A stretch of 64,000 bases of DNA from Ptychodera flava (taxonomy: Eukaryota; Hemichordata; Enteropneusta; Ptychoderidae): the NCBI RefSeq assembly GCF_041260155.1, contig NC_091932.1, positions 10,527,304-10,591,303 on the forward strand, in the 5' to 3' direction. Shown piece by piece: positions 48,501-57,609 of the stretch. The notes under the pieces were generated by a model. It searched no databases, was not told the DNA's origin, and was given only the letters and a program-made list of their open reading frames with translations. The position numbers and the translations under genes were made by a program. The stretch's first letter is position 1; each line of letters begins with the position of its first letter.

Positions 48501-51500
48501 TAATTTTAGAATTCCTTGACCCTTCCTTCGATGAAATTCAAGGTAAACTCTCTACAAGCACTAATATAGCGGAAAACTTATAGTCACAATTTCACTTGAA
48601 TCCTATATAGTCATGACTTTGCTGCTTCAAATTAATTTTTCACATCCAGTCATCACCATCACAAGTCTGTTTCACTCGAAGAACTGAACACACCACAGGA
48701 AAAGTAATTGTAGTGAGTAGGTCGTACCCGTTGTTTTTCTTCTCGGCCACATATTTTGTGAAGCACCTTGATTTTCGAGCTCAATGTCATTATGGCAGTA
48801 CTGTAGTTAATCCTTCTTTCAATCGACGTCAATTATTTAGATATTCAAATGGTACGTTTAAAAGTACTGCGAACTAGCAGCATATATGATAATCCTGTAG
48901 TTAGACGGTTAAGGGAAATAAGATAGTTGTGTTCTCTGACAAGGCCCCTCCAAGAATGATCAAGCTTGGGTAAGAAAGTTAGGCCTACATTTCTATAACC
49001 TAACACTGACAACCCTTATATATTTGTTTGTAAATGTCAAGCCATTGTTGATTAAGGGCCGTCTTGCTTAAACTTCAAATACAAGCGTCTTTTCTACACA
49101 TAAAATACCATGGAACATCTGATTTGGTCTCCACATAGAAGCAACTTTTACTCACAATACATGTCAACCTAATGGAATTTTGCCCCCAACAAATGAGTGC
49201 AATTATCACAGAAGTAGCTCGATGTCTCTGCGAATTTTCTGCATGGTAAGAACTATTTCAGTTTTGATGTAAATTGTCACAGCTGGCACAATATACAATG
49301 CTGTGGAAAGGACTAACTGCAGTTCATTCTAGCTGCTTGTTATTTAATTATGTGTACCGGTACATCTATCACATCGAGCGTTCAATTCTGAAATATCAAG
49401 CACTGATTGAGGATTCTATTTGCAGCATTTTGTGAAATATATGGACTTGTATATCAGGCTCAGTGACAGGCGTACTCTTTCTCTCCACTCAAAACACAAA
49501 CGAAAGCTAAGTACACGATTTTTCAGAATTGTGCGACCACTTAACAGGTGGAGTCTAAATAGCAAAAATAGTGTAAGTGAAGTTTTTTACTCTTAAATCT
49601 CTATGGACATTACTATTGAAAGGCACAGTCTCATATTACCATGTGTCATGTCAAATGTGCTGCTTGAGACGCTTGACTTCGTCTTGTGTGCGATGCTGCA
49701 CGAGTGACACTTATGCTGATGTGACACAGGCGAGAGTGGATAACCAGATATGAACTGAAAATACTCACGTGTTTCAGTACACGCTGCAGTTGTCTTTGAA
49801 TTTAAACTTTTGCCACATGTTTGCAACTTCATTGAAAGTGTTATGATCAACATCATTAACAATATTTACTACAGATTAATTCCAAAGGTCATTAAGTTTA
49901 TATGTAATTACCTGAAATAAAAATACTAAATTTTTTGGTTGCTAGCTGTCATTGTATCAATGTATCGACGTAAAAATGCTTAATGACCTCCAGTAATGTT
50001 AAATCATAGGATCTTCAATATTCATACCAAGATTCATCAAGTTTGATTTAGTCAATTCAGATATATCCCTAATATGGAAAGTTCATCAAATATGCAAATT
50101 AGAAGTTAACTTTGATGTCACACCTTTATGTCTTTCATAGCGGATAAATCCTTGTGTGATTAACATTTGTAGCATACGTCATTCAATTTTGTACAGCCCT
50201 TCTCACTTTATGTCTGGGTTTTTTTCTAAAATCATTAATTATGCCCACGAGCATGAAATATGCAAGCCACACCCACGAAAAACTAATCAGTTCATGCCAT
50301 TCTCAAACAAAATCTGTGTACAAGATTTGATTCTGATCTGATGAGCCGTTTTTGAAATATCTTGCGCACAGACAGACAAACACACAGACATACAGACACA
50401 CAGACATACAGACACCCAGACAGACATCGCTGATGACATAAGCTCATGTGTGTGTTAGGCTGAAATAAGCTCCCGGATTATACTAAATCTGCGAACACAA
50501 ATTGCACCAAAACGCGCCTGGATAATATCAGGATTCCTGAGTGCGTCAAGTGCACAATAGTAATTGTAAAGACTCCTTGCACTTACGAGCTATTTGAGAT
50601 TTTATTGTAACATTACTAACGCTTTGACTAACGCAGCACATGAGACTTTAAACCTTCATCCAAGGGTAATTATAACACCGTCCCTGGATGGAATGACTGT
50701 TCCAAGGATGTCCATGAGGTTGCCCGCAAAATGTTCTTGTTTTGGGTAAATGGAGGGAAATCCAAACACGGTCCCTTATTTTGAATGATGAGGAATTCCC
50801 GGGCTAATTTCAAGTATCATTTTCGTGTTTGTGGGAAAATGAAAATCAAATTAGGGCTGATAAAATGGCTAATCACTAAGAGTGTATTGAACAAAAGAAA
50901 TTTTGGAACGAGGTCAGAAAACATTTGAGCAATAAAGCTCATTTAGCATGTACAATGGCCGATGCATCTTGGCATGCTAATTTTGCAAAAATGTAGCAGA
51001 ATCATTCAGTGCAATTTTAATTCAGTGTCTTCGGTTTCGAGGAAGAGGGATATACAGGAGAAGTTGAGCAATGTTGCTTTCTCCTCTTACCATTTCGTTG
51101 CCACGGACGAAATTCTAGAAGCCTTCTGTCAGCTACCCGACGAGAAATCAGGCGCTGCCTGCGCATTTTTTTAACTCAAATTAATGCTTTCCCATGGCTA
51201 TTTGCCTTCTCGTCTTACGAATGTTATTTTGGTTCTTATTATTGAGGACAAAGTAGAGCTGGCCAGTGACGTTTTAAACTACCACCCCATTGCGTTGGCT
51301 ACTATTCTTTCAAAGATGCTAGAGCGTATTGTTCTACAGAAATGTCTGATTTCTCATTATCTTCAATTTGGTTTCAAACGTAACCATTCTACTGACCTCT
51401 ATTTATTCGCCTTCAAAGAAATAGTTGATTTCTATACCAGCAAAGGGGGTCCGATGTTCGTTTGTTTTCTTGATGCATCGAAAGCATTCGACCGCGTGAA

Positions 51501-54078
51501 TCACTTTAAATTAATGCAGAAGCTCAGTATAGGAATATTCCCCCTACATGGTAAGATTCCATCATTTTTGGTATAGAAACCACTTGTTTTGTGTGCAATG
51601 GTGCAATGCAATGCAAGGAAAAGCTTTATCCTTACCTTTTAAACATTAATTCAGAAGCTTTGTGACACTAACATAGTAATATTTGTTGTACAGCAGCAAA
51701 TAACTTAAGCCATGCAGATGATATGACACTTCTCAGTCCAAGTATTAAGAGTTTACAATATCCTCATGTATCTGAAGATTATGGTAAAGATTATTCAGAG
51801 AAATCGGAATGTATGGTTTTAATGGTAGACAAATTGCTCTTTCTCTTACACCTTGTGTAATATTCAACGGTAAATGGGTTGTTATTCAGCACACTCACTT
51901 GGTTCATGTTATTACTAATAACGTGGCTGATGATGTCGATAATGAAAGATATAGACGTACTTTTTGTGTGAGAGCCAATATGCTATTGAGACAATGTTAA
52001 TACTGCTCTATTAATGTCAAGCAAGTGTTGTTTTCTGCTTACTGTAGGGATATTTATTGCTATAATTTTAAGTTTAATACAAATCAAAGTTTTGAACAAA
52101 CATCAAAGTTATGTATAACAATGTTTGGAGGAGGCTATGCTCGTAGCAGTGCTTCAAATATGTTTGTGCCTAAACAATGTCTTTTAGGGAATTTATCCGA
52201 TATAGTATTTACTGTAAATGCAGAATTGATAGATCTTCAAACGCATTGATTTCTCTCACATGTAAATCAGACTGGAATCGCCACAGTAAGATTTTCCGTT
52301 TCTGGAGGAAGCAGTTATACACAATTTAACTCTTTCTTTAGCAAGTGATTACTTACACATTATCTCTATTTCTCTTTTTCTGTATTTTTTGATCATTTCA
52401 GTATGACTTTCCTTTTGTATGTGTTATGCTGTTATTGACACATTGTCTGAAATAAACTTCAAAAATGCTAATAACATCCCACGTTACCGTTACTGGTAAA
52501 TGTTAACGCGTTTCAAACGTTCTCTCTTTTATTAGGAATATACCACAATATAATATAGATCGTTGTTTAATGCATATATATTAGCCATGTAATGTGGATT
52601 AATCAAAAACAATAATTTTTCATATTCATTAACGATTTAGAATATGTGTTTTGATTATAATTAGTAATCCTCAGAAGATGAGATCTTGTTCAATTCATAT
52701 CCCGTATCTTTATCTACAGTCAAAAACGTATCCCAAGAGTTTGGGATATACTTTGGCAAGAAGGGCGTCTCTCTCGTCAATGGAACTATGGATGGAGTAG
52801 AAAGTTTCGCCCGCGAATTAAAACGTGGTTTTCGATGGATTCTCAGGGTATGGGTGCTTTTTATTACAATCCTTGATGTCAAGGTACATTGCATATAAAA
52901 ACCAAGGCAAGGATACAAACACTATAAATTTGAGTAAGTTTTGTATCTATTATACAGAAGCATCTATTGGCATTAGCTTGAGGGAAACTCTAGGTCTTAA
53001 AGGATTACACAAATTTGATCATAATCAGTGTGATTGCCCATTTCTCTCTTCCAGAATCTAAGGTCATACCATGCCGTTAAGATCGCTTTTCATAGTTCAG
53101 AATCTTTGAATGAGAACACTACCGTATTCATGTCAAAAGGGGACTATTGCGATATCGACAATTACGATGACTATGGGACCTTCTCGGACACTGTTAAATT
53201 CGTGGGAAATACGGCTAATCTGTTCATCCCTGAATATATGATGGCACAGCAGGGAAATTATTGTCTCTCATGCAAACTTAATACCAGTGAGTATAAATGC
53301 TAAAGTACAATAGATTGGCATGACCAAACAGACAAGCATCGATGTGATACATTACTTTAGAAATTATTATCCTTATCAAAAGACAGCTAAATACTTTTAA
53401 AATATTTCAAGACCCCAGTGCCAGATACAAGCATACAATAATCAGTTGTGCAACAAATTTAATCAGCATTATCTTAGATAAGTTAAAGTTATCAAACTAT
53501 TACAACACAACTTTCCATCATACTGGAATTCACTTTCTTTCTCATTAGATACAGGGTTGCATTTTACGTTGGTCGTGACACAGCATAAATGCAGCTTTTG
53601 GGAAGAGAAAAACGGTACCTGGGATACTGATGGTTGCAGAGTAAGTTAAACGTAACAAATTTATTGTTAAGTTTTAATGCATTATAAGCCTTACTACCAT
53701 GGAATATAGATCCCCATCAACAAAATTAGATCAGTCCATTCATTCATTCATTCCATAATTGTAAGCGTTGCAGGCCAATTTTAGATAAAATCACGTTAAC
53801 TTAAATATCAAAAGATTTAAGAACATATTACATGAGAGCGTAAAAACGTTGCAATATATATATATAAAATATCAATCAGATAGCTTAAGAGTCTCGATGC
53901 ATATATTAACATATATATTCAAGATTTACGATTGTTTACATTTATGCCTATTTTGTTTAAGGTTTCGTCAGAGTCAAACATCAATTCTACAGTGTGCCTC
54001 TGCAATCATCTCACGGCATTTACCGCGGAGTACACGATCGGAACCAAGGAGAAAGATGACGATCAGATCAAACCTTGA
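20737..54078 (+). CDS. Secreted polycystin-1-like GAIN/GPS protein with three N-terminal beta-rich repeats (15 exons, 797 aa)
   Basis: Exons: 20737-20785, 25050-25168, 26102-26288, 29853-30104, 30474-30593, 31291-31505, 32584-32830, 43161-43282, 45883-45964, 46334-46656, 48434-48542, 52720-52847, 53055-53286, 53549-53640, 53962-54078. Every intron is GT-AG and every junction keeps phase, giving 2394 coding bases. Residues 1-16 form a short hydrophobic leader. Residues 17-397 hold three related repeats (DWF..., IEHNL, GSAQ, YGGVV.AY, VR.WAP). Residues 397-437 are a Thr/Ser-rich linker, and 438-777 a GAIN domain ending in a GPS (C743, W746, W753, C758, C771, C773, H775-L776-T777). The stop follows 21 residues after the predicted cleavage, and no membrane helix is present, unlike polycystins or adhesion GPCRs. 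Exon 1 is the least certain. Introns 7 and 11 hold large retroelements. The function is unknown; the architecture implies a secreted or extracellular-matrix protein. Confidence 0.8.
20786..25049. other. Intron 1; no further gene seen
   Basis: About 4.3 kb. Short open frames on both strands (for example at 22341-22640 and 24363-24665, minus) have no recognisable domains and no splice support. The segment at 22655-22770 resembles 11597-11690. Confidence 0.6.
25050..26288 (+). CDS. Exons 2-3: beta-rich repeat 1 (residues 17-118)
   Basis: Exon 2 (25050-25168) gives SDWFRM and IAIEHNL. Exon 3 (26102-26288) gives FNGVGSAQ, YGGVVYTYN and VRVMAP. The internal intron is phase 0, cutting between FVQ and VHL, the same place as in repeat 3. 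Similar repeats occur, from memory, in uncharacterised secreted proteins of marine invertebrates; I do not know a family name. Confidence 0.8.
25281..25710. repeat. Tandem duplication inside intron 2, ~225-bp unit
   Basis: ATTAGGAGGATTAAAGAC followed by GGAATAATATTAA begins at 25281 and again at 25506. Matching blocks follow (CAATTCCTCGGGTA, GTTTGATCAACG) through about 25707. Confidence 0.8.
26862..27253. repeat. ACAT tetranucleotide microsatellite (~390 bp)
   Basis: An almost pure TACA/CATA array with interruptions near 27049 and 27154. It lies in intron 3. It creates long artificial open frames on both strands with Tyr-Val-Cys-Met and Ile-His-Thr-Tyr periods. Confidence 0.95.
27556..29090 (-). 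mobile_element. LINE fragment, CR1/jockey-like reverse transcriptase
   Basis: The minus strand encodes a reverse transcriptase with LLDLSKAFGLINNNILLEKL (motif A, the usual Asp after Phe changed to Gly), GVPQGSILGPLLF (motif B) and YADDQTLL (motif C). A further piece at 28860-29090 reads LPIRKEFVYKLL. The conserved block between them (the KATGLD region) is missing, so the element is deleted internally. The 3' end on this strand is an AAAT-type microsatellite tail (TTTA repeat at 27556-27590 on the plus strand). It lies in intron 3 of the GAIN gene, antisense to it. Confidence 0.85.
29390..29620 (+). mobile_element. LINE 3' end with AAAT tail
   Basis: A T-rich stretch ends in GGGCTATGCCTGTTTAATGTCAGATTG followed by an AATA repeat (29590-29617). 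This is the form of a LINE 3' untranslated end, opposite in orientation to the fragment at 27556-29090. No coding part remains. Confidence 0.5.
29853..30593 (+). CDS. Exons 4-5: beta-rich repeat 2 (residues 119-242)
   Basis: Exon 4 (29853-30104) gives KVEVWIADNFPSPGF, SDWFAF and KTIEHNLEQQP. Exon 5 (30474-30593) gives GSAQ, YGGVVFAYD and VRIWAP. Both flanking introns and the internal intron are phase 1. The internal intron is placed just before GSAQ, unlike the phase-0 introns of repeats 1 and 3, so the repeats did not arise by a simple recent exon copy. Confidence 0.8.
31012..31086. repeat. Imperfect palindrome, likely terminus of a mobile element
   Basis: GGGCGAG, GGAAAGC and TTAACGGGC recur inverted as GCCCGTTAA, CTTTCC and CGAGCCC around GAGGCTTGCCGA. 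A direct repeat of GACAGACATCATCAAAAC follows at about 31085-31122. Confidence 0.6.
31291..32830 (+). CDS. Exons 6-7: beta-rich repeat 3 (residues 243-397)
   Basis: Exon 6 (31291-31505) encodes IVRIIVWANDFPDPVF and ends LLLE at a phase-0 donor. Exon 7 (32584-32830) encodes FEGVGAQQ, YGGIVFAYN and VRSWSP, and ends phase 1. The IEHNL block of the other repeats is replaced by LTFEIPQGV, so this is the most divergent repeat. Confidence 0.8.
33117..33694 (-). repeat. 3' LTR of the Gmr1-like element
   Basis: 578 bp, TG...CA on the plus strand, ending CTACATAACA. Matches 38566-39150. A purine-rich tract (GAAGAGGGGGTG on the minus strand) adjoins its inner edge at about 33695-33706. Confidence 0.9.
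38546..38563 (-). promoter_or_regulatory. Primer-binding site, tRNA-Pro type
   Basis: Two bases inside the 5' LTR, the minus strand reads TGGGGGCTCGTCCGGGA. This matches the tRNA-Pro primer site known from murine leukaemia virus. It confirms the direction of the element. Confidence 0.8.
38566..39150 (-). repeat. 5' LTR of the Gmr1-like element
   Basis: 585 bp, TG...CA, pairs with 33117-33694. Its outer edge adjoins the CTTC target duplication. Confidence 0.9.
39320..39402 (-). pseudogene. tRNA-Leu-like pseudogene or SINE head
   Basis: On the minus strand, GTGGAGATTTAGCCGACTGG (A-box-like TAGCCGACTGG) is followed by a GCCT/AGGC stem enclosing CTCAGCT (anticodon CAG) and a perfect B box GGTTCGAATCC. 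The anticodon stem has a mismatch and the acceptor ends do not pair, so it is not a working tRNA gene. It may head a SINE. Confidence 0.5.
39420..42150 (-). mobile_element. LINE with APE endonuclease and reverse transcriptase remnants
   Basis: The minus strand holds an endonuclease end (ETDHLPVVCTV, about 41.04-41.30 kb) and a reverse transcriptase (39515-40333). The latter shows KSPGSDGIPSEF, NYRGISLLNTFGKFF, GVRQGCILSPLLFSFF and LLYADDIVIFAD. The central motif A region is scrambled, and the endonuclease and RT parts are separated by a nested MITE (40766-40949). It lies in intron 7 beside the LTR element and antisense to the GAIN gene. It belongs to a different LINE lineage from the fragment at 27.6 kb. 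The segment at 41.3-42.15 kb probably belongs to its 5' part, but I cannot show this. Confidence 0.8.
40762..40953. mobile_element. TTAA-flanked MITE nested in the LINE
   Basis: A 184-bp element (40766-40949) between TTAA at 40762-40765 and TTAA at 40950-40953. Ends AGGTATACTGTCACCTG and (reverse complement) AGGTATACAGTCACCAG match over 15 of 17 bases. No coding capacity. Confidence 0.85.
42151..43160. other. End of intron 7; no gene seen
   Basis: AT-rich and without a convincing coding frame. The stretch from about 42190 (GGGGGTGTAAGAAAGACTAG) looks like the end of some element, but no partner copy lies in the window. Confidence 0.5.
43161..43282 (+). CDS. Exon 8: Thr/Ser-rich linker (residues 397-437)
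   Basis: TTPTPALRETDTLAN followed by QKTSTQLSTD links the repeats to the GAIN domain. It resembles an extended, probably O-glycosylated stalk. The acceptor (CACATAG) is good; the donor GTAAAA is weak. Read-through would reach a stop within about 27 residues and give a repeats-only secreted form. Confidence 0.65.
44652..45343. mobile_element. Longer (~690 bp) element of the ACACGATTGG family
   Basis: It begins AACACGATTGGAACAAAGTGG and ends AATTACCCCAATATAGTTCCAATCGTGTT, the same inverted ends as the 210-bp elements at 8.2 and 58.0 kb. The interior is unrelated and non-coding. The flanks no longer show a clear TA duplication. Confidence 0.65.
45646..45775. mobile_element. Palindromic MITE-like element
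   Basis: AATGTACCCACTCCCGGTCCATGG at the left is matched inverted by CCATAATGGTCCGGGAGGGGGTACATT at the right (by sense: TAATGTACCCCCTCCCGGACC). About 130 bp in all, no coding capacity. Confidence 0.65.
45883..46656 (+). CDS. Exons 9-10: helical part and start of the beta part of the GAIN domain (residues 438-572)
   Basis: Exon 9 (45883-45964) reads LLEQTSNVVKINSTTMEQKVAFTK and exon 10 (46334-46656) continues with a leucine-rich amphipathic stretch, then SLALNTSAFVLYLE and GSGFYIPPANSVF. This order (helical bundle, then a G..F.IP..S.LF-like beta block) is typical of GAIN domains in polycystin-1 relatives. Several N-glycosylation sequons are present (NST, NGS, NTS). Confidence 0.75.
47169..47760 (-). 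pseudogene. Unrecognised coding relic in intron 10
   Basis: The minus strand keeps an open stretch of more than 110 codons with protein-like composition (QYCTRNAFDVLLESARK, GGHGDCQLRNDFIALIA, CQKCHQSPVLSGVHLSKIEY), ending NCNNP. A following stretch in another frame (HESVNITKEISRNLKETC) looks like its continuation after a frame change. The pattern suggests a decayed insertion (transposon or retrocopy) rather than a host exon, because it is antisense and has no splice sites. I do not recognise the family. Confidence 0.45.
48434..48542 (+). CDS. Exon 11: beta strand block of the GAIN domain (residues 573-608)
   Basis: IARYRYTTQ, then TTELLILEFLDPSFDEIQ, joining in phase to VKNVSQEFGIYF of exon 12. 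The V.SL.F.D..G.EI.V.NLS..I.IYF pattern is what polycystin-1-like proteins show upstream of the GPS, which supports joining these exons across the LINE-bearing intron 11. Confidence 0.8.
49740..50455. repeat. Third, shorter copy of the octamer-repeat element in intron 11
   Basis: Shares the left part (CCACATGTTTGCAACTTCATTG, ATTAATTC), an internal monomer with ATGCAAAT near 50092, and the right part (ATATGCAAGCCACAC, AATCAGTTC, CAGACAGACA, ACATCGCTGATGACAT) with the arrays at 3.94-6.73 and 54.2-56.95 kb. It has few internal monomers. Confidence 0.75.
50880..52330 (+). mobile_element. Degraded LINE reverse transcriptase, copy 2
   Basis: Duplicate of the LINE at 1-2075, without the TTAA insertion. 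It includes more of the 5' side (50880-51180). Motif A (FLDASKAFDRVNH, 51184-51576) and the altered motif C (HADDMTLL, from about 51709) are both visible, with about 40 bases missing near 51600 relative to copy 1. It lies in intron 11 of the GAIN gene in the sense direction. Confidence 0.85.
52720..53286 (+). CDS. Exons 12-13: GAIN beta subdomain (residues 609-729)
   Basis: Exon 12 (52720-52847) encodes VKNVSQEFGIYFGKKG and is identical in the upstream paralogue. Exon 13 (53055-53286) encodes NLRSYHAVKIAFHSS, the variable stretch (residues 680-705) and NLFIPEYMMAQQGNYCLSC. Against copy 1, all eight base differences of the four 3' exons lie in 53139-53216. Confidence 0.85.
53549..54078 (+). 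CDS. Exons 14-15: GPS motif and C-terminus (residues 729-797)
   Basis: Exon 14 (53549-53640) carries C743..W746, W753 and C758. Exon 15 (53962-54078) carries C771-L-C773 and HLTAF, then AEYTIGTKEKDDDQIKP and TGA. The intron that splits the GPS is phase 0. After predicted cleavage at L776/T777 the C-terminal piece is 21 residues, with an acidic/basic end and no hydrophobic helix. Confidence 0.85.
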
Positions 54079-54084
54079 AAGTTG

Positions 54085-54090
54085 AATAAA
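54085..54090 (+). terminator. Polyadenylation signal of the GAIN/GPS gene, copy 2
   Basis: AATAAA six bases past the stop, as in copy 1. Confidence 0.6.
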
Positions 54091-54189
54091 AAGCGCCCTC
54101 AAGTGAGAGAATTCGCTGATGGAGACGAGCTAATGCTTTCATCGTCATTTATTATCTGTTTATTATTAAGCATTGATTTCCTTGTGCAA

Positions 54190-56947
54190 TTACGCATTTT
54201 CGCCATGGACAAATTTTAAACCAGATGTGAACTGAAAATGCTCACGTCTTTCATAATATTGCAGTTATGTGTAAATTTGAACCTTTGCCACATGTTTGCA
54301 ACTTCATTGAAAGTTTTATGATCAACATAATGAATAATATTCAGCACAGATTAATTCGAAATCCAAGTATATATCCCCAATCAGGAAAGTTTATTAAAAT
54401 ATGCAAAGGAATTGACTGAAATGTTCTCATTAAATATGCAAATTAGGAATTGGCTGAAGTAAAAATGTTAAATGACTTTCAATAATGTGATATCATCGTA
54501 CTTTAATGTAAACAGCAATTCGTCAACTTTAGTCTAGTCAAGACAGATAAATATCCCTAATTATGAAAGTTCATTAAATATGCAAATTAGGAATTTGGGG
54601 AAGTAAAAAAGTTTAATTACTTTCAATAATGTTGTTTTATAGTATCTTCAATATATGTTGCGAGATTCATCAACTTCAGTCGAGTCAATTCAGATATATA
54701 TCCCTAATTAGTGAAGTTCATTTAGTATGTATACTCAAAATAAGGAATCGGTTGAAGTGAAATTGCTTAATGATTTTCAATAATGTTACATCATAGTATC
54801 TTCAATGTACACAGCAAGTTTCATCAACTTTGGTCGAGTCAATTCAGATATATATATCTAATTATGAAAATAAGTATGTCAATAAATATTTGGCTGAAGT
54901 AAAAATGCTTAATGACTTTCAAAAATGTTATATCATAGTGTCTTTAATGTACATAGCAAGTTTCATCAATTTTGGTAAAGTCAGTTCAAATAAATATCCC
55001 TAATTTCAAAATTTCATTAAATATGTAAATTAAGAGTTTGATGAAGTAAAAATGCTTAGTGACTTTCAATAATGTTAAATCATAGTATCTTCAATATACA
55101 TACCAAGTTTTGTCAATTTTGATCAAGTCAAATCAGATATATAACCCTAACAAGGAAAGTTCATTAAATATGCAAATTATCCATTATCTTTTATGTCACC
55201 CCTTAATATCTTTCACAGCTGATATATCTTGATGTGATAAACATTTGTAGCGAGTCTCATCAAATTCAATAAATATGCAAATGAGCCCTAAATTAACTTG
55301 ACACTGTTCAATGTTTCATAGCACAATTAAATATTTATCAGATCAATATCTGTAGCACGTTTCACAAAATTTTGTGCCGTAATTTCAGAGTTATATTCCT
55401 AATTGAAAATTTCATTAAATATGCAACTGGCACCTTATTAACTTCACACTACTGAATGCTTTACAACAAAGTTAGATATCCGTCGGATCAGTGTATGCAA
55501 CAGTTTCCAACACATTTGATTCAGTTATTTCAGAGTTATATGACTAATTATAAACTTCACGAAATGTACAAATGAGCTATTTATTAACTTGACACTGCTC
55601 AAGGCTTTTCAATATAATTGGATATTTATCAGATCAACATCTGTAGCAAGTTTCATCAAATTTAATGCTGTAATTTTGGAGTAATATCACTAATAACAAA
55701 GTTCATTAAATATGCAAATGAAGCCTTAATTAACTTAACACTACTAAATGCTTTACAAAAAAGTTAGATATCTGTCGGATCAGTATATGCAGCAGTTTTC
55801 ATAACATTTGATGCAGTTATTTCGGAGTAATATTACTAATTATCAAACTTCATAAAATATGCAACTGAGCTATTTATTAACTTTACACTGCTCAATGCTT
55901 CTCAGTACAATTGGATATTAATCAGATCAACATCTTTAGCAAGTTTCATTCAATTCAATGCTGTAATTTTGGAGTAATATCACTAATAACAAAGTTCATT
56001 AAATATGCAAATGAACTCTTAATTAACTTCACACTACTAAATGCTTTACAAAAAAGTTAGATATCTGTCGGATCAGTATATTTGACAATTTTCAACACAT
56101 TTGATGTAGTTATTTCAGAGTAATATGACTAATTATCAAGCTTCATTTAATATGCAAATGAGCTATTTATTAACTTTGCACTGCTCGATGCTTCTCAGTA
56201 CAATTTGATATTTATCAGATCAACATCTTTAGCAACTTTCATTAAATTCAATGCTGTCATTTTGGAGGAATATCACTAATTACAAAGTTCATTAAATATG
56301 CAAATAAAACCTTAATTTACTCCACACAACTAAATACTTAACACCACAATTAGATATCTATCAGATCAGTATCTGCAGCAGATTTCATCACATTTGGTGC
56401 AGTTATTTTGGAGTTATAAGACTAATTACAAAACTTCATAAAATATGCAAATGAGCTATTTGTTACCTTGACACTGTCAAATGCTTCTAAGTATAATTAG
56501 ATATATATCAGATCAATATTTGTTGCAAGTATCATCAAGTTTGGTGCAGGAATTTCAGAGTTATCTCACTAATAACAAAAGTTCATTAAATATGCAAATG
56601 AGAAGAGTAATTGACATGACACTCACAGTATCATCATAATGTTCTGAGATTGTCATCTGTGAAAAGTTTCATGAAATTTTGTGCAGTATTTCTTGATATC
56701 TGTCTACACTGTCATTACCGTCTCCATAGAGAAACCATTGTACGGAAAAAAACGCTATTGCATAACTTCATTAATATGCAAGCCACACTAACCAAAATCT
56801 AATCAGTTCTTGCAAATCTGACTTGAATCCGTTCAGGTGTTTTTGAGTTATCGTGTAAACAGACAGACAGACACACACACACACACACACGGACAGACAG
56901 ACAGACATCGTTATGACAATAGCCCACGTGTTTACACACGTGAGCTA
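54190..56947. repeat. 146-bp-periodic octamer array, copy 2
   Basis: Duplicate of 3943-6734 with the same monomers and period. For example, ATGCAAAT at 55275 and 55712 are 437 bases (three units) apart. The terminal CA/GACA tract is much shorter. It ends at CACGTG...CACGTGAGCTAA, followed directly by TGATG. Confidence 0.85.
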
Positions 56948-57034
56948 ATGATGCCCCTCATTTGTAAGAAGAAATGCCCCGTGTACCTATACTGAGCCTG
57001 CTCCATGTTAATTGTCTCAAATCTACAGACAGCA

Positions 57035-57250
57035 GCTGACCGACTGACTTGTCACACTTTCAGAAATATATTCTCCATCAAGAATGAAACGTTGCCAATC
57101 AGGGATCACCGAGTCCGTCTTATTCGAATTGTAAAACTAATATTTTGATTTTTGATTCAGCTAGTACTGATAAATATAAAGGGCTCAGACCACATTAAAT
57201 GTACAATTTTTTTCCTGTCCAATTGCGTGACCTCAATGCTCAAGTCATTC
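57035..57250. other. Segment present only in copy 2
   Basis: Between CAGCTGACCGAC and CTGAATATTTAGAATGG, copy 2 has about 215 bp that copy 1 (near 7488) lacks. A CTGA-type short repeat at the edges suggests a deletion in copy 1. No gene seen. Confidence 0.7.
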
Positions 57251-57609
57251 TGAATATTTAGAATGGTTTGAAACTATCTTTATCTTTCTACCCAACCACA
57301 CCCTTGGCAAACATGTGCAAAAATATGTATTTGTCATAACATTGTGTTTCACCATACCAATCTCCCACCCAGTCATCAAAAACGTATAAGCAAACACTCT
57401 GGGCAATAGAGTCCGCTTTATTAGAAATTTAGGGTTTCGATTGCACATGTTTTTAGGTTTAACCGAAAGACTTTATTTATTGTCTCGCATTTCCATATTA
57501 GATCAATCTCAAGACATCCTGTCATTTACCTAGCTAACTTGTTGAACTGATCCAGAACTTTTCATAAAGATGTAATAAACGCTTTACCCATGGATATCAA
57601 TCCCGTGTT

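Noticed and set aside
20737-54078. Full polycystin-1-like channel-type protein with transmembrane helices
   Set aside because: No hydrophobic helices or PLAT-like domain follow the GPS in either copy, and a stop plus AATAAA comes immediately.
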